DNA of 7,441 nt from NCBI GenBank assembly GCA_016212735.1, contig JACRDZ010000259.1:1-7441 (forward strand), written 5' to 3'. Source of the stretch: Candidatus Firestoneibacteriota bacterium. GTDB lineage: Bacteria; JACRDZ01. Positions 1 to 6,013 of this stretch are shown here, one piece after another (the stretch's first letter is position 1; each line of letters begins with the position of its first letter). Under the pieces are notes generated by a model. That model had not been told where the DNA came from. It saw nothing but the letters and a program-made list of their open reading frames with translations, and made no database searches. Both the position numbers and the translations under genes were made by a program.

Positions 1-190
1 TAGATCCTAAAAATGTTATTGTACTGCCCTTACCATTCGTTCCAGCTATATGAATACTGCGGAATTTTTTATGAGGGGAACCAAGAGCTTGAAGTAAATA
101 ATTAATATTATAAAGACCAAACTTTATTCCAAAACGCTGTAGGTTGTAAAGATATTCTATACACTCATTATAGGTACGAATTTTTTTCAT
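1..190 (-). CDS. folC: Folylpolyglutamate synthase / dihydrofolate synthase, N-terminal part (partial, runs off left edge)
   Basis: This Mur-ligase-family enzyme adds glutamate to folates in the cytosol using ATP; many bacterial versions also make dihydrofolate from dihydropteroate. Only the first 63 residues are present. They show the family's opening pattern: a helix with YLYNLQRFGIKFGL (residues 13-26), a short LLQALGSP stretch, then the strand IHIAG leading into the ATP-binding P-loop GTNGKGST (residues 50-57). The ATG at 190-188 lies 17 bases after the accD stop, so the two are probably cotranscribed. No good Shine-Dalgarno sequence precedes it (the upstream bases are mostly A and T), so translation may depend on coupling to accD. 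The P-loop and FGIKFGL pattern make the family assignment firm; mono- versus bifunctional activity cannot be judged from this fragment. Confidence 0.93.
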   Translation of the reverse strand, partial: MKKIRTYNECIEYLYNLQRFGIKFGLYNINYLLQALGSPHKKFRSIHIAGTNGKGSTITFLGS

Positions 191-207
191 GATTTTTTTG
201 TAAGATT

Positions 208-1026
208 TTATTTTTTGTTTTTCTGATTGAGTAAATCAAGAAGTTTGCTGACAGTATTTTTAAGTTGATTTCTTTCAATAATCATATCTATCATTCCATG
301 TTTTAATAAAAAATCTGCTTGTTGAAAACCTTCTGGTAATTTTTCTCCAATAGTTTGTTCAATTACACGCGGTCCGGAAAAAGCTATCATAGCTTTAGGT
401 TCAGAAATAACAACATCTCCTAATGAAGCAAAACTTGCAATAACTCCGCCAGTAGTAGGATTTGTAATTATTGATATATATGGCAGACGATAATCTGAAA
501 GCCGGGCTAATGCACTGCTAGTTTTTGCCATCTGCATAAGGGAAATTACTCCCTCCTGCATCCTTGCTCCACCGGAGCAAGAAACAATAATCAACGGAAT
601 ACGGTTTTCTATGGATCGTTCAACAGCACGGCAGATTTTCTCACCAACAACAGATCCCATACTTCCTCCCATAAATTCGAAAACCATAATACATATATTT
701 ACTCTTATATCATTAATATTCCCTTCTCCTGATACCATACTATCTTTAGTTTCTGTGTTTTTTTGCCCTTCTTTTAGCCTGTCTTTATATTTTTTATGAT
801 CTTTGAATTTTAAAGGATCGTCTGCTTCTATATATCTATCAAATTCATTAAAAGTATCTTTATCAATTAACAAATCAACACGTTCCTGCCAGGTAAGTCT
901 GAAATGATAATTACATTTAGGACAAACTTTTAAATTGCGTTCTAATTCCTTACGGTATATTATCTCATCACATTCCTCGCATTTTATCCATAAACCATGA
1001 GGGATTTCCTTTTTTAACCACGGCAT
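208..1026 (-). CDS. accD: Acetyl-CoA carboxylase carboxyltransferase subunit beta
   Basis: The beta subunit pairs with AccA to transfer carboxyl from carboxybiotin to acetyl-CoA, giving malonyl-CoA, the first committed step of fatty acid synthesis. The protein is 272 residues. It opens with the typical basic MPWLKK, then a four-Cys zinc ribbon (C16, C19, C35, C38), then the crotonase-like carboxyltransferase fold with [17 protein letters not shown] (about 151-159), [13 protein letters not shown] and [10 protein letters not shown]. The frame stays open upstream to 1104. I chose the ATG at 1026 because GGAG lies 9 bases before it, family members begin this way, and the likely promoter covers the longer start. 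accA is not in the window. The downstream neighbour is folC, 17 bases away. E. coli AccD is slightly longer (304 residues), the difference being at the C-terminus. Confidence 0.96.
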   Translation of the reverse strand: MPWLKKEIPHGLWIKCEECDEIIYRKELERNLKVCPKCNYHFRLTWQERVDLLIDKDTFNEFDRYIEADDPLKFKDHKKYKDRLKEGQKNTETKDSMVSGEGNINDIRVNICIMVFEFMGGSMGSVVGEKICRAVERSIENRIPLIIVSCSGGARMQEGVISLMQMAKTSSALARLSDYRLPYISIITNPTTGGVIASFASLGDVVISEPKAMIAFSGPRVIEQTIGEKLPEGFQQADFLLKHGMIDMIIERNQLKNTVSKLLDLLNQKNKK

Positions 1027-1075
1027 ATTTATTCGCTCCATTTCTATTGAATTTCGAAAAATTAGAACTGTTTGC

Positions 1076-1104
1076 AATGTATCAAAAAAATCAAAAAAAG
1101 TCAA
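1076..1104 (-). promoter_or_regulatory. Probable sigma-70-type promoter of accD-folC
   Basis: Read on the minus strand, TTGACT (1104-1099) and TACATT (1081-1076) are separated by exactly 17 bases, with a TG one base before the -10 (extended -10). Transcription would start near 1069, leaving a leader of about 43 bases before the accD ATG at 1026. This supports that start, since the longer reading frame would begin inside the -35 box. Seen by eye only; there is no expression evidence. Confidence 0.6.
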
Positions 1105-1111
1105 ATTTGCC

Positions 1112-1140
1112 TTGAAATAATTTTATATATATGTTATATT
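1112..1140 (+). promoter_or_regulatory. Probable sigma-70-type promoter of the ferredoxin gene
   Basis: TTGAAA (1112-1117) and TATATT (1135-1140) are separated by 17 bases, with TG one base before the -10 box. The predicted start is near 1147, giving a leader of about 64 bases. The -35 box is only 7 bases from the oppositely directed -35 box of the accD promoter. Two copies of TTATTTGAT (1163-1171 and 1174-1182), 11 bases apart, lie in the early leader; in such AT-rich DNA they may be chance. Confidence 0.6.
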
Positions 1141-1210
1141 AAAACAATAATAAAATTATCAGTTATTTGATATTTATTTGATTAATAAAATATGAAAGGA
1201 GTGTGAGAAA

Positions 1211-1393
1211 ATGCCGATTAAATGTGATTTTGATAAATGTACCGGTGACGGGGAATGTGAAAAAGTTTGCCCGGTTGACCCTAATGTTTTTGAGATTAAA
1301 GATGGGAAAACACACATAATTCATCCTGATGCATGTATAGATTGTGGAAGTTGTGTTGATATATGCCCAGAAAAATGTCTTTCTCTGGAATAG
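1211..1393 (+). CDS. Small 2-cluster bacterial-type ferredoxin with Asp replacing one cluster-I Cys
   Basis: A 60-residue cytosolic electron carrier of the 2[4Fe-4S] ferredoxin family. The second motif is canonical, C42-x2-C45-x2-C48-x3-C52-P. The first reads C10-x2-D13-x2-C16-x3-C20-P, with Asp where the second Cys is expected. By family topology cluster I would be held by C10, D13, C16 and C52, and cluster II by C42, C45, C48 and C20. Asp at this place is known in some ferredoxins (for example Pyrococcus furiosus), where the cluster can interconvert between [3Fe-4S] and Asp-ligated [4Fe-4S]. C5 and C56 are extra cysteines. The ATG at 1211 follows AAAGGAG (1195-1201) with 9 bases between. 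It appears to have its own promoter. The redox partner cannot be told from the neighbours. Confidence 0.93.
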   Translation: MPIKCDFDKCTGDGECEKVCPVDPNVFEIKDGKTHIIHPDACIDCGSCVDICPEKCLSLE

Positions 1394-1428
1394 TACAAAC
1401 TAATTACAAAATAAACAGTAAATAATAT

Positions 1429-1457
1429 TTGTTTTAAAATCATTGATAATTTATTAT
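1429..1457 (+). promoter_or_regulatory. Possible promoter of greA
   Basis: TTGTTT (1429-1434), 17 bases, then TATTAT (1452-1457). Transcription would start near 1464 and include the downstream hairpin in the greA leader. The region is very AT-rich, so a chance match is quite possible. Without this or a similar promoter, greA would depend on read-through from the ferredoxin promoter. Confidence 0.35.
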
Positions 1458-1465
1458 TAACTGAT

Positions 1466-1477
1466 AACTGATCAGTT
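1466..1477. repeat. 12-bp perfect palindrome upstream of greA
   Basis: AACTGATCAGTT is self-complementary. It lies just downstream of the possible greA promoter and before the terminator-like hairpin. It could be an operator or the core of a small RNA hairpin; wobble and A-T pairs extend it outward for about four more positions. AGTTGT at 1474-1479 is also complementary to ACAACT at 1504-1509, inside the left arm of the next hairpin, so the two structures could compete. Function is inference. Confidence 0.4.
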
Positions 1478-1490
1478 GTTAATTATTTTA

Positions 1491-1534
1491 TAAAAAATTA
1501 AGGACAACTAAATTTGGTTGTCCTTAATTTTTTA
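1491..1534 (+). terminator. Perfect intrinsic-terminator-like hairpin between the ferredoxin gene and greA (candidate greA attenuator)
   Basis: The arms at 1491-1508 and 1517-1534 are perfect complements over 18 bp (core AAGGACAAC / GTTGTCCTT), with an 8-base loop at 1509-1516. The right arm ends in a run of six T after a GC-containing core, and the left arm starts with six A, so it could work in both directions. It ends 11 bases before the greA Shine-Dalgarno AAGGAG (1546-1551). That leaves no room for a greA promoter after it, so transcripts that make GreA must pass through this hairpin. Confidence 0.85.
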
Positions 1535-1559
1535 AGCACAAATGCAAGGAGAACTAATA

Positions 1560-2039
1560 ATGAATGATGTTATATTAACAAAAGCAGGATTGGAAAAATT
1601 ACAAAAGGACCTGGAATATTTAAAAAAAACTAAAAGAAAAGAAGTGAGTGAAGCACTCAAAGAAGCCCGTGCTCATGGGGACTTAAGTGAAAATGCTGAG
1701 TATGATGCTGCCAAGCAGGAACAAGCTGTTGTTGAAGCAAAAATAGCTAAACTACAGGAAAAACTAAATAAAGTTCGAATATTAGAAAATAATAAAATGC
1801 CTACTGATATAATTCGAATAGGAGCAAAAGTTAAAGTTGCAGATTGCACTACAGGTGAAGAAGAAATATATATACTTGTTGGAGAAGATGAAGCTGATTT
1901 TGCTCTTAATAAAATCTCTGTACATTCTCCTATTGCACAGGGACTTGCGGGTCATAAGATCGGAGAAACAGTAGAAATAAAAGTCCCTGCAGGTATATTA
2001 AAATATGAAATAAAAGATATAGTATGGGAATATGAGTAG
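1560..2039 (+). CDS. greA: Transcript cleavage factor GreA
   Basis: GreA enters the secondary channel of RNA polymerase and stimulates cleavage of backtracked transcripts so that stalled complexes resume. The protein has 159 residues, against 158 in E. coli. The N-terminal antiparallel coiled coil (about 1-75) carries the tip sequence ARAHGDLSENAEYD, with the catalytic acidic pair D41 and E44 at the same positions as in E. coli. The C-terminal FKBP-like domain shows ISVHSPIAQGLAGHKIGE and ends with YEIKDI. The start at 1560 has AAGGAG at 1546-1551, 8 bases upstream; an in-frame ATG at 1542 lies before this site and is rejected. A terminator-like hairpin stands directly upstream. The gene converges on prfB with 9 bases between the stop codons. 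Confidence 0.96.
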   Translation: MNDVILTKAGLEKLQKDLEYLKKTKRKEVSEALKEARAHGDLSENAEYDAAKQEQAVVEAKIAKLQEKLNKVRILENNKMPTDIIRIGAKVKVADCTTGEEEIYILVGEDEADFALNKISVHSPIAQGLAGHKIGETVEIKVPAGILKYEIKDIVWEYE

Positions 2040-2048
2040 TATAATATA

Positions 2049-3126
2049 TTAAATTTTCATTTTAAGATACGCTTCTATAAACATTTCCAGGTCTCCATCC
2101 ATAACAGGAAAAACATTCCCTGTTTCATAACCAGTACGATGGTCTTTTATCAGCTGATAAGGATGAAACGTATAGGATCTGATTTGATTCCCCCAGCTGA
2201 TTTCTTTTTTCCCTTCGTTAAATTTTTCTTTTTTTTCTTCCTGTTTTTTATGTTCAATTTCAAAAAGACGAGCACGAAGAATTTTTAATGCAGTATTTTT
2301 ATTGCTTAACTGAGATCTTTCGCTTTGACATTGAACAACAATACCAGTAGGGATATGAGTAATTCTTACTGCTGAATCAGTTTTATTAACATGCTGTCCG
2401 CCTTTACCCCCTGCACGAAATGTATCTATACGTAAAAGAGAAGGGTCTATTGTTATTTCAATATTTTCCACTAAATCAGGATATACAAATACAGATGCAA
2501 AAGACGTATGTCTGCGCAGATTTGCATCAAAAGGAGATATTCGTACTAATCTATGTATGCCTATCTCTGATTTAAGATATCCATATACAAATTCACCTTT
2601 TATTGTAATTGTGGAACTTTTTACTCCAGCTTCTTCTCCTGGCTGTAAATCTACAATATCATAGGTGTATCCCTTTCGTTCAAACCAGCGGATATACATA
2701 CGCATAAGCATCTGTGCCCAGTCACACGACTCGGTTCCGCCAGCACCAGGATGAATGGCAAGAATTGCATCAGCATCGTCATATTCACCAGACAGCATAC
2801 ACTGCAATTCAAGTTCTCTTGCCTGCTTTTCAACTTTTTGCAGTTCCTGCTCAACTTCAACAACAAGTGATTTATCCTCTTGTGCAAGAAAAACCAGTGT
2901 GTTTATTTCTTCAAATTCTTTTACAACTTCTTCATATAATGTTATCCATGATTTAATATGCTGAACCTTTCTGATTATATTCTCTGCTTTTGATCTATTA
3001 TTCCAGAAATCTGAATTTGACATCTGTATTTCCAGAGAAACAAGTTCTTTCTTTTTGCTATCTATGTCAAAGATGCTCCTTCATCTCACTAAGTTTATAT
3101 TTCAATCGAGCCAAACGTTCTTCCAT
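2049..3126 (-). CDS. prfB: Peptide chain release factor 2, expressed through programmed +1 frameshift
   Basis: RF2 recognises UGA and UAA stop codons in the ribosomal A site and triggers peptide release. The product is assembled as join(3126..3070, 3068..2049): 19 codons in the first frame, one base (T3069) skipped, then 339 codons, 358 residues in total (E. coli 365). Visible landmarks are the stop-codon reading motif SPF (residues 197-199) within RLVRISPFDANLRRHTSF, and the peptidyl-transferase motif GGQ (242-244) in RAGGKGGQHVNKTDSAVRI. The GGKGGQ context differs from the E. coli SGAGGQ. The ATG at 3126 has AGGAGG 7 bases upstream. A reader scanning only single frames would start at the internal Met near 3023 and lose 34 residues. 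The frame break is regulatory, not a mutation. Confidence 0.96.
3066..3081 (-). promoter_or_regulatory. prfB: prfB programmed +1 frameshift signal
   Basis: Read on the minus strand: AAGGAG (3081-3076), CAT, then CTT TGA C (3072-3066). This matches the E. coli arrangement: an internal Shine-Dalgarno-like element three bases before the CUU slippery codon, an in-frame UGA, and C after it. When RF2 is scarce, UGA is read slowly and the ribosome slips from CUU to UUU, entering the +1 frame with GAC (Asp). When RF2 is plentiful, translation stops after 19 codons. The mechanism is established for the family; that this copy works is inferred from the exact match. Confidence 0.95.
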
Positions 3127-3162
3127 AAATTAACCTCCTTATTTTTTAATAAATCAGGAAAC

Positions 3163-3171
3163 ATTATATCA
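3163..3171 (-). promoter_or_regulatory. Probable extended -10 promoter of prfB
   Basis: On the minus strand TGATATAAT (3171-3163) is a perfect -10 hexamer with an extended TGn. No good -35 is present at 16-18 bases upstream, as is common for extended -10 promoters. Transcription would begin near 3156, about 30 bases before the prfB ATG and including its AAGGAGG ribosome binding site. Confidence 0.55.
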
Positions 3172-3297
3172 CATTCTTAATCAAATCTATAATTTAGAAT
3201 ATATCCGACCTAACAAATAAATCCTGTTTTTAAATCTTCTGTTTTTTAATTATTTACTCCCGTCTAAAGTAAAATGCGCCCCTGTAGCGGATTTCCC
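3172..3297. other. Intergenic stretch with a GC-richer island
   Basis: No gene is supported here. Most of it is AT-rich with T-runs, but about 3259-3297 is clearly richer in G and C (it contains ATGCGCCCCTGTAGCGG) and stands out from its surroundings. It lies immediately upstream of the -35 box of the beta-propeller operon. Two near-copies of CTGTTTTTAAAT begin at about 3224 and 3239. I cannot assign a function. Confidence 0.3.
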
Positions 3298-3331
3298 TTG
3301 ACTTTTATCTTTTATTAAGTATCATACTTAA
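3298..3331 (+). promoter_or_regulatory. Probable promoter of the beta-propeller operon with a palindromic operator on the -10 box
   Basis: TTGACT (3298-3303) and TATCAT (3320-3325) are separated by 16 bases, with a predicted start near 3332 and a leader of about 75 bases. The -10 box is embedded in the 17-bp perfect palindrome TTAAGTATCATACTTAA (3315-3331, 8-1-8). Because the palindrome ends at or before the predicted start, it would act as DNA rather than as an RNA hairpin. A dimeric repressor bound there would block the -10 region. The promoter is a fair match; the operator role is inference. Confidence 0.5.
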
Positions 3332-3406
3332 ATAATATTACAATTTGCTTTTTTTGCAGTTTACCCCTTTTTAATTGGCAAATCTAGGTCTAAAAGGAGA
3401 TTTGAT

Positions 3407-4537
3407 ATGTCAGGAAATAATATATTAAAATATTCTTTGAAGTTGTTTCTTACATTATTTCTTCTTTTGTTTTCCTTTGCAGTTGTTTTTTCACAAGAAA
3501 AAGATACAGAAAAAAATGACTGGCCTTTTTTTAAATATAATGTAAACCGAGATTCATTTTCAAAATCTGAAATTCTTCCACCATATAAACTAAAATACAA
3601 AATTGCTGTAAATGATCAGATAAGAACATCTCCAGTAGTAAAAAATGGTATTATATATATTGGTTCAAATGATAAATATTTTTATGCAATTGAAATTGAG
3701 TCTGGTAAAATAAAATGGAAAAATAAAACAGAAGGAATAATTCTGGGTGCAGCAGCAATTAATAATGATATTGTTTATGTAGGGAATGAAACCGGATTTT
3801 TTTATGCTTTTAAAACTGAAGATGGCTCAATTTTATGGAAATTTTTTGTAGAAGTACCAATAAGTTCATCACCTATTATTTCCAAAGGTGCTGTTTTGCT
3901 AAGTTGTTTTGATGGTACATTGTATTGTCTGGATGCAAATACTGGAGGTTTAAAATGGAAGTACAATGCAAAAGGATCCTGCTGGTCATCACCAGCAATA
4001 GATAGCGATAAAGTTTTTATTGGAACAACAAATGGTGACATGCTTGCTATATCTCTAGATAATGGGAAATTAGAATGGGAATTCCACAGTGAAGGAGCAA
4101 TAATATCAACTCCGGCAATAAACAATAACTTGGTGTTTTTTGGTGCAGCTAATTATTATTTTTATGCAGTTGACGTTAATACAGGGAAGACAAAATGGAC
4201 ATTTAAAACAGATGGAGAGATTAATTCTTCACCATCTGTTGATAATGATACAGTATATATAGGTTCTGATGATAATTCCTTATATGCTTTTTCAAAAGAT
4301 AAAGGAGCTATTAAATGGAAAATCACTACAGAAGGTAATATTACCTGTAGTCCTGCTGTTACTGGAAAACACATTTATTTCGGCTCCTGGGACAAAACTT
4401 TATACGTTGTTGAAATTAATTCAGGGGTTATTATATGGAAATATGAAACTGAAGGAGCTATTCTTTCTTCTCCTATAGTTACAGATAAGATTATTTTTGC
4501 TTCTACCGATAAGAATATATATATTTTAGAAAAATAA
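3407..4537 (+). CDS. Exported PQQ-like repeat protein, 8-bladed beta-propeller
   Basis: A 376-residue protein with a signal peptide: KYSLK, then a long hydrophobic core, with likely cleavage after S29 (VFS|QE). After a linker, 40-residue repeats run to the end. Each has the pattern xxSSPxx...VYIGSxD..LYAxxxxTGxxKWKxxTEG. The conserved Trp recurs at 104, 144, 184, 224, 264, 304 and 344, and Y64 takes its place in the N-terminal strand. This gives eight SP/YIG cores, so an eight-bladed propeller closed by its N-terminus is likely. This is the PQQ_2/BamB-like fold, but there is no lipobox Cys, so it is not a BamB lipoprotein, and nothing suggests PQQ-dependent catalysis. Its role is probably binding or scaffolding in the envelope or outside. 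AAAAGGAGA precedes the ATG with good spacing. It heads a three-gene operon; the next gene starts 16 bases on. Confidence 0.88.
   Translation: MSGNNILKYSLKLFLTLFLLLFSFAVVFSQEKDTEKNDWPFFKYNVNRDSFSKSEILPPYKLKYKIAVNDQIRTSPVVKNGIIYIGSNDKYFYAIEIESGKIKWKNKTEGIILGAAAINNDIVYVGNETGFFYAFKTEDGSILWKFFVEVPISSSPIISKGAVLLSCFDGTLYCLDANTGGLKWKYNAKGSCWSSPAIDSDKVFIGTTNGDMLAISLDNGKLEWEFHSEGAIISTPAINNNLVFFGAANYYFYAVDVNTGKTKWTFKTDGEINSSPSVDNDTVYIGSDDNSLYAFSKDKGAIKWKITTEGNITCSPAVTGKHIYFGSWDKTLYVVEINSGVIIWKYETEGAILSSPIVTDKIIFASTDKNIYILEK
3617..4534 (+). repeat. Tandem 120-base coding repeats of the propeller
   Basis: The propeller coding sequence has an exact 120-base period: TGG codons fall at 3716, 3836, 3956, 4076, 4196, 4316 and 4436 without a single insertion or deletion. 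The blades have diverged in sequence but share stretches such as AAATGGAAA and GAAGGA. They are protein-level internal duplications, not a mobile or CRISPR repeat. Confidence 0.9.
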
Positions 4538-4553
4538 ATTTGGAGAGATATTA

Positions 4554-5975
4554 ATGAATACTATTTCATTAAGTGAAAAAGATTATTGTCTTTCGTTTAT
4601 TTTTAATAATCCCGAGCTTACAAAAAAAGAACTTTTATCATATGGTTTTTCTATTTCAGATGCCAGGAAATTACTATCTGAACGCAGTTCTTCAGGTGGA
4701 AAGATATATTCTTTTGATGAGTTTAACGAACTAATAAATATACCAGAAAAAGAACTTTCGAAAATTCTAAAAAAAATAATCAAAGAAAGAAAAATTGTTT
4801 TTAAATATGAATGTCAGGTATGGAAGTCATGGGAGCAGAAACCAGTAGTTATTCTAATACACGGTCATGGGTTATCCAAAAAATGCTGGATTGACCCGTA
4901 TAACGAAAAAATTCAGGATTGTAATATAAAGTTTAAAAATCTACTTACAGACTATCGTCATAGCCCAAAAGAAAAAGATGCAGGATTAAATGAAACACCG
5001 CCGCAGAGCGCTTTTTTACAATTTGGCCTTTCAAAACCTCTTGAGTATTTAGAACTTCCGCCTCAATCTCTATGGGATTTTTTAAAAATAAATGGATATA
5101 ATCTTATAACATGGTCACAAAAATATCCTAATCAAAATATTGAAAAAGCAATAGATGAATTATCTAAATATGTAATTCCTACGGCTAAAAAATTATTTGA
5201 TACAGATAAATTTATTATTATAGGACATGGACGTGGTGGACTTGTAGGGAGAAAATATATAGAAGTTCACCAAAAAATTCGTAAAAATATATCTGGACTT
5301 ATAATGCTGGGGACCCCTAATCAGGGGACTAATATTTCAATATTTAATAAAGAATTAGCATTATTATTTAGCAGTTTATGTATTTTTATTGATGAAGAAG
5401 CACCTTTATCCAGTATCTGTTCTACTATACTCACAGGCGTTCCTGATAAGGAAGAGATAAACATGACTCTAGTTGATGAAGCAATAGAAAAGCAAGCTTT
5501 AATGATAAAAAGTATAAAAGTTTTTTTTAATGAAATGCGTATTTTTTTGAATTCAGATGCGCTGCAAGAGCTTTTCCAAACTTCAAAATTTATTCAGAAT
5601 TTAAAAGAAGAAAAATCCCCAGGTGTCTATTATGCTTCTATTTATGGAAGTGAAACAACTTTTACAAAAATGTATTTATGGTATTATAAACCTACAAGTT
5701 TTATATCTCATAAAAATAAACATTTCCAATGGTGGATTAAACCAAAAGAAATTGCAAAAATATTAGATATTTTAGAAAAATTATTTCCTCTAATTCTAAT
5801 TCCTCAGGAATTTATCAAAGGTAAAGGTGATGGACTGGTTTCTGTGGATAGTGCAAGATGGCATCTTTCTGATGAAAATCATTTATTACATCTCAATCAT
5901 TTGGATCTTCTGCTAAATTATAGTGTGAAAGAAAAAATTATAAAAATATTAGAGAAGATTAGCACTTCTTGCTAA
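4554..5975 (+). CDS. Alpha/beta-hydrolase-fold protein (lipase/PGAP1-like) lacking the nucleophile Ser, with probable helix-hairpin-helix N-terminus
   Basis: A 473-residue protein with no signal peptide or clear membrane segment. Residues about 97-106 (PVVILIHGHG) form the first strand and oxyanion region of the hydrolase fold. Residues 220-230 (FIIIGHGRGGL) are the nucleophile elbow, but the normal GHSxGG Ser is Gly226, codon GGA. Near the C-terminus, GKGDGLVSVDSARW (D426) and HLLHLNHLD (H443, H446 or H449) look like the acid and His of the triad. The protein may therefore be a binding or regulatory pseudoenzyme, or use other chemistry. Residues about 18-75 (ELTKKELLSYGFSISDARKLL, then KIYSFDEFNELINIPEKELSKI, with a GG between) resemble the ComEA/T2SK helix-hairpin-helix pattern; this is a weaker call. 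GGAGAG lies 8 bases before the ATG. The gene sits in an operon with exported proteins, while it appears cytosolic. A 7-bp hairpin (5958-5976) covers its stop codon. Confidence 0.75.
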   Translation: MNTISLSEKDYCLSFIFNNPELTKKELLSYGFSISDARKLLSERSSSGGKIYSFDEFNELINIPEKELSKILKKIIKERKIVFKYECQVWKSWEQKPVVILIHGHGLSKKCWIDPYNEKIQDCNIKFKNLLTDYRHSPKEKDAGLNETPPQSAFLQFGLSKPLEYLELPPQSLWDFLKINGYNLITWSQKYPNQNIEKAIDELSKYVIPTAKKLFDTDKFIIIGHGRGGLVGRKYIEVHQKIRKNISGLIMLGTPNQGTNISIFNKELALLFSSLCIFIDEEAPLSSICSTILTGVPDKEEINMTLVDEAIEKQALMIKSIKVFFNEMRIFLNSDALQELFQTSKFIQNLKEEKSPGVYYASIYGSETTFTKMYLWYYKPTSFISHKNKHFQWWIKPKEIAKILDILEKLFPLILIPQEFIKGKGDGLVSVDSARWHLSDENHLLHLNHLDLLLNYSVKEKIIKILEKISTSC

Positions 5976-6013
5976 TGTTCTATCTCCTCTTATCAGACAA
6001 AAGGAGAATTTTA

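Noticed and set aside
611..799. Plus-strand reading frame of 62 codons opposite accD
   Set aside because: It is a shadow of accD with a Ser/Pro/Phe-rich composition typical of antisense reading and no ribosome binding site.
1027..1104. Longer accD start at 1104 giving 26 extra residues
   Set aside because: The extra residues do not resemble AccD, the region carries the likely promoter, and a GGAG site fits the ATG at 1026.
1542..1559. greA start at ATG 1542
   Set aside because: It lies upstream of the AAGGAG site, which is correctly spaced for 1560; the protein then matches GreA length and places D41 and E44 exactly.
2651..2964. Overlapping reading frames on both strands within prfB
   Set aside because: They lie wholly inside the well-supported RF2 coding sequence and show no recognisable domain.
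3001..3126. prfB as a frameshifted pseudogene
   Set aside because: The frame break occurs exactly at the conserved CTT TGA C with an upstream Shine-Dalgarno-like element, the known regulatory frameshift.
3361..3600. Minus-strand 79-codon frame across the propeller gene start
   Set aside because: It overlaps the signal peptide coding region of a clear gene and its promoter side; no domain or ribosome site seen.
3802..4478. Other-frame open readings inside the propeller gene
   Set aside because: Shadows created by the regular 120-base repeats.
3617..4534. Regular 120-base periodicity as a CRISPR or satellite array
   Set aside because: The period comes from 40-residue protein repeats, with no identical repeat units or spacers.
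4583..4783. Minus-strand 66-codon frame inside the hydrolase-fold gene
   Set aside because: Antisense shadow; no supporting signal.
5969..6013. Metallo-hydrolase start at TTG 5969 or ATG 5975 overlapping the previous stop
   Set aside because: No Shine-Dalgarno before them, whereas AAAGGAG precedes the ATG at 6014 and the signal peptide begins normally there.
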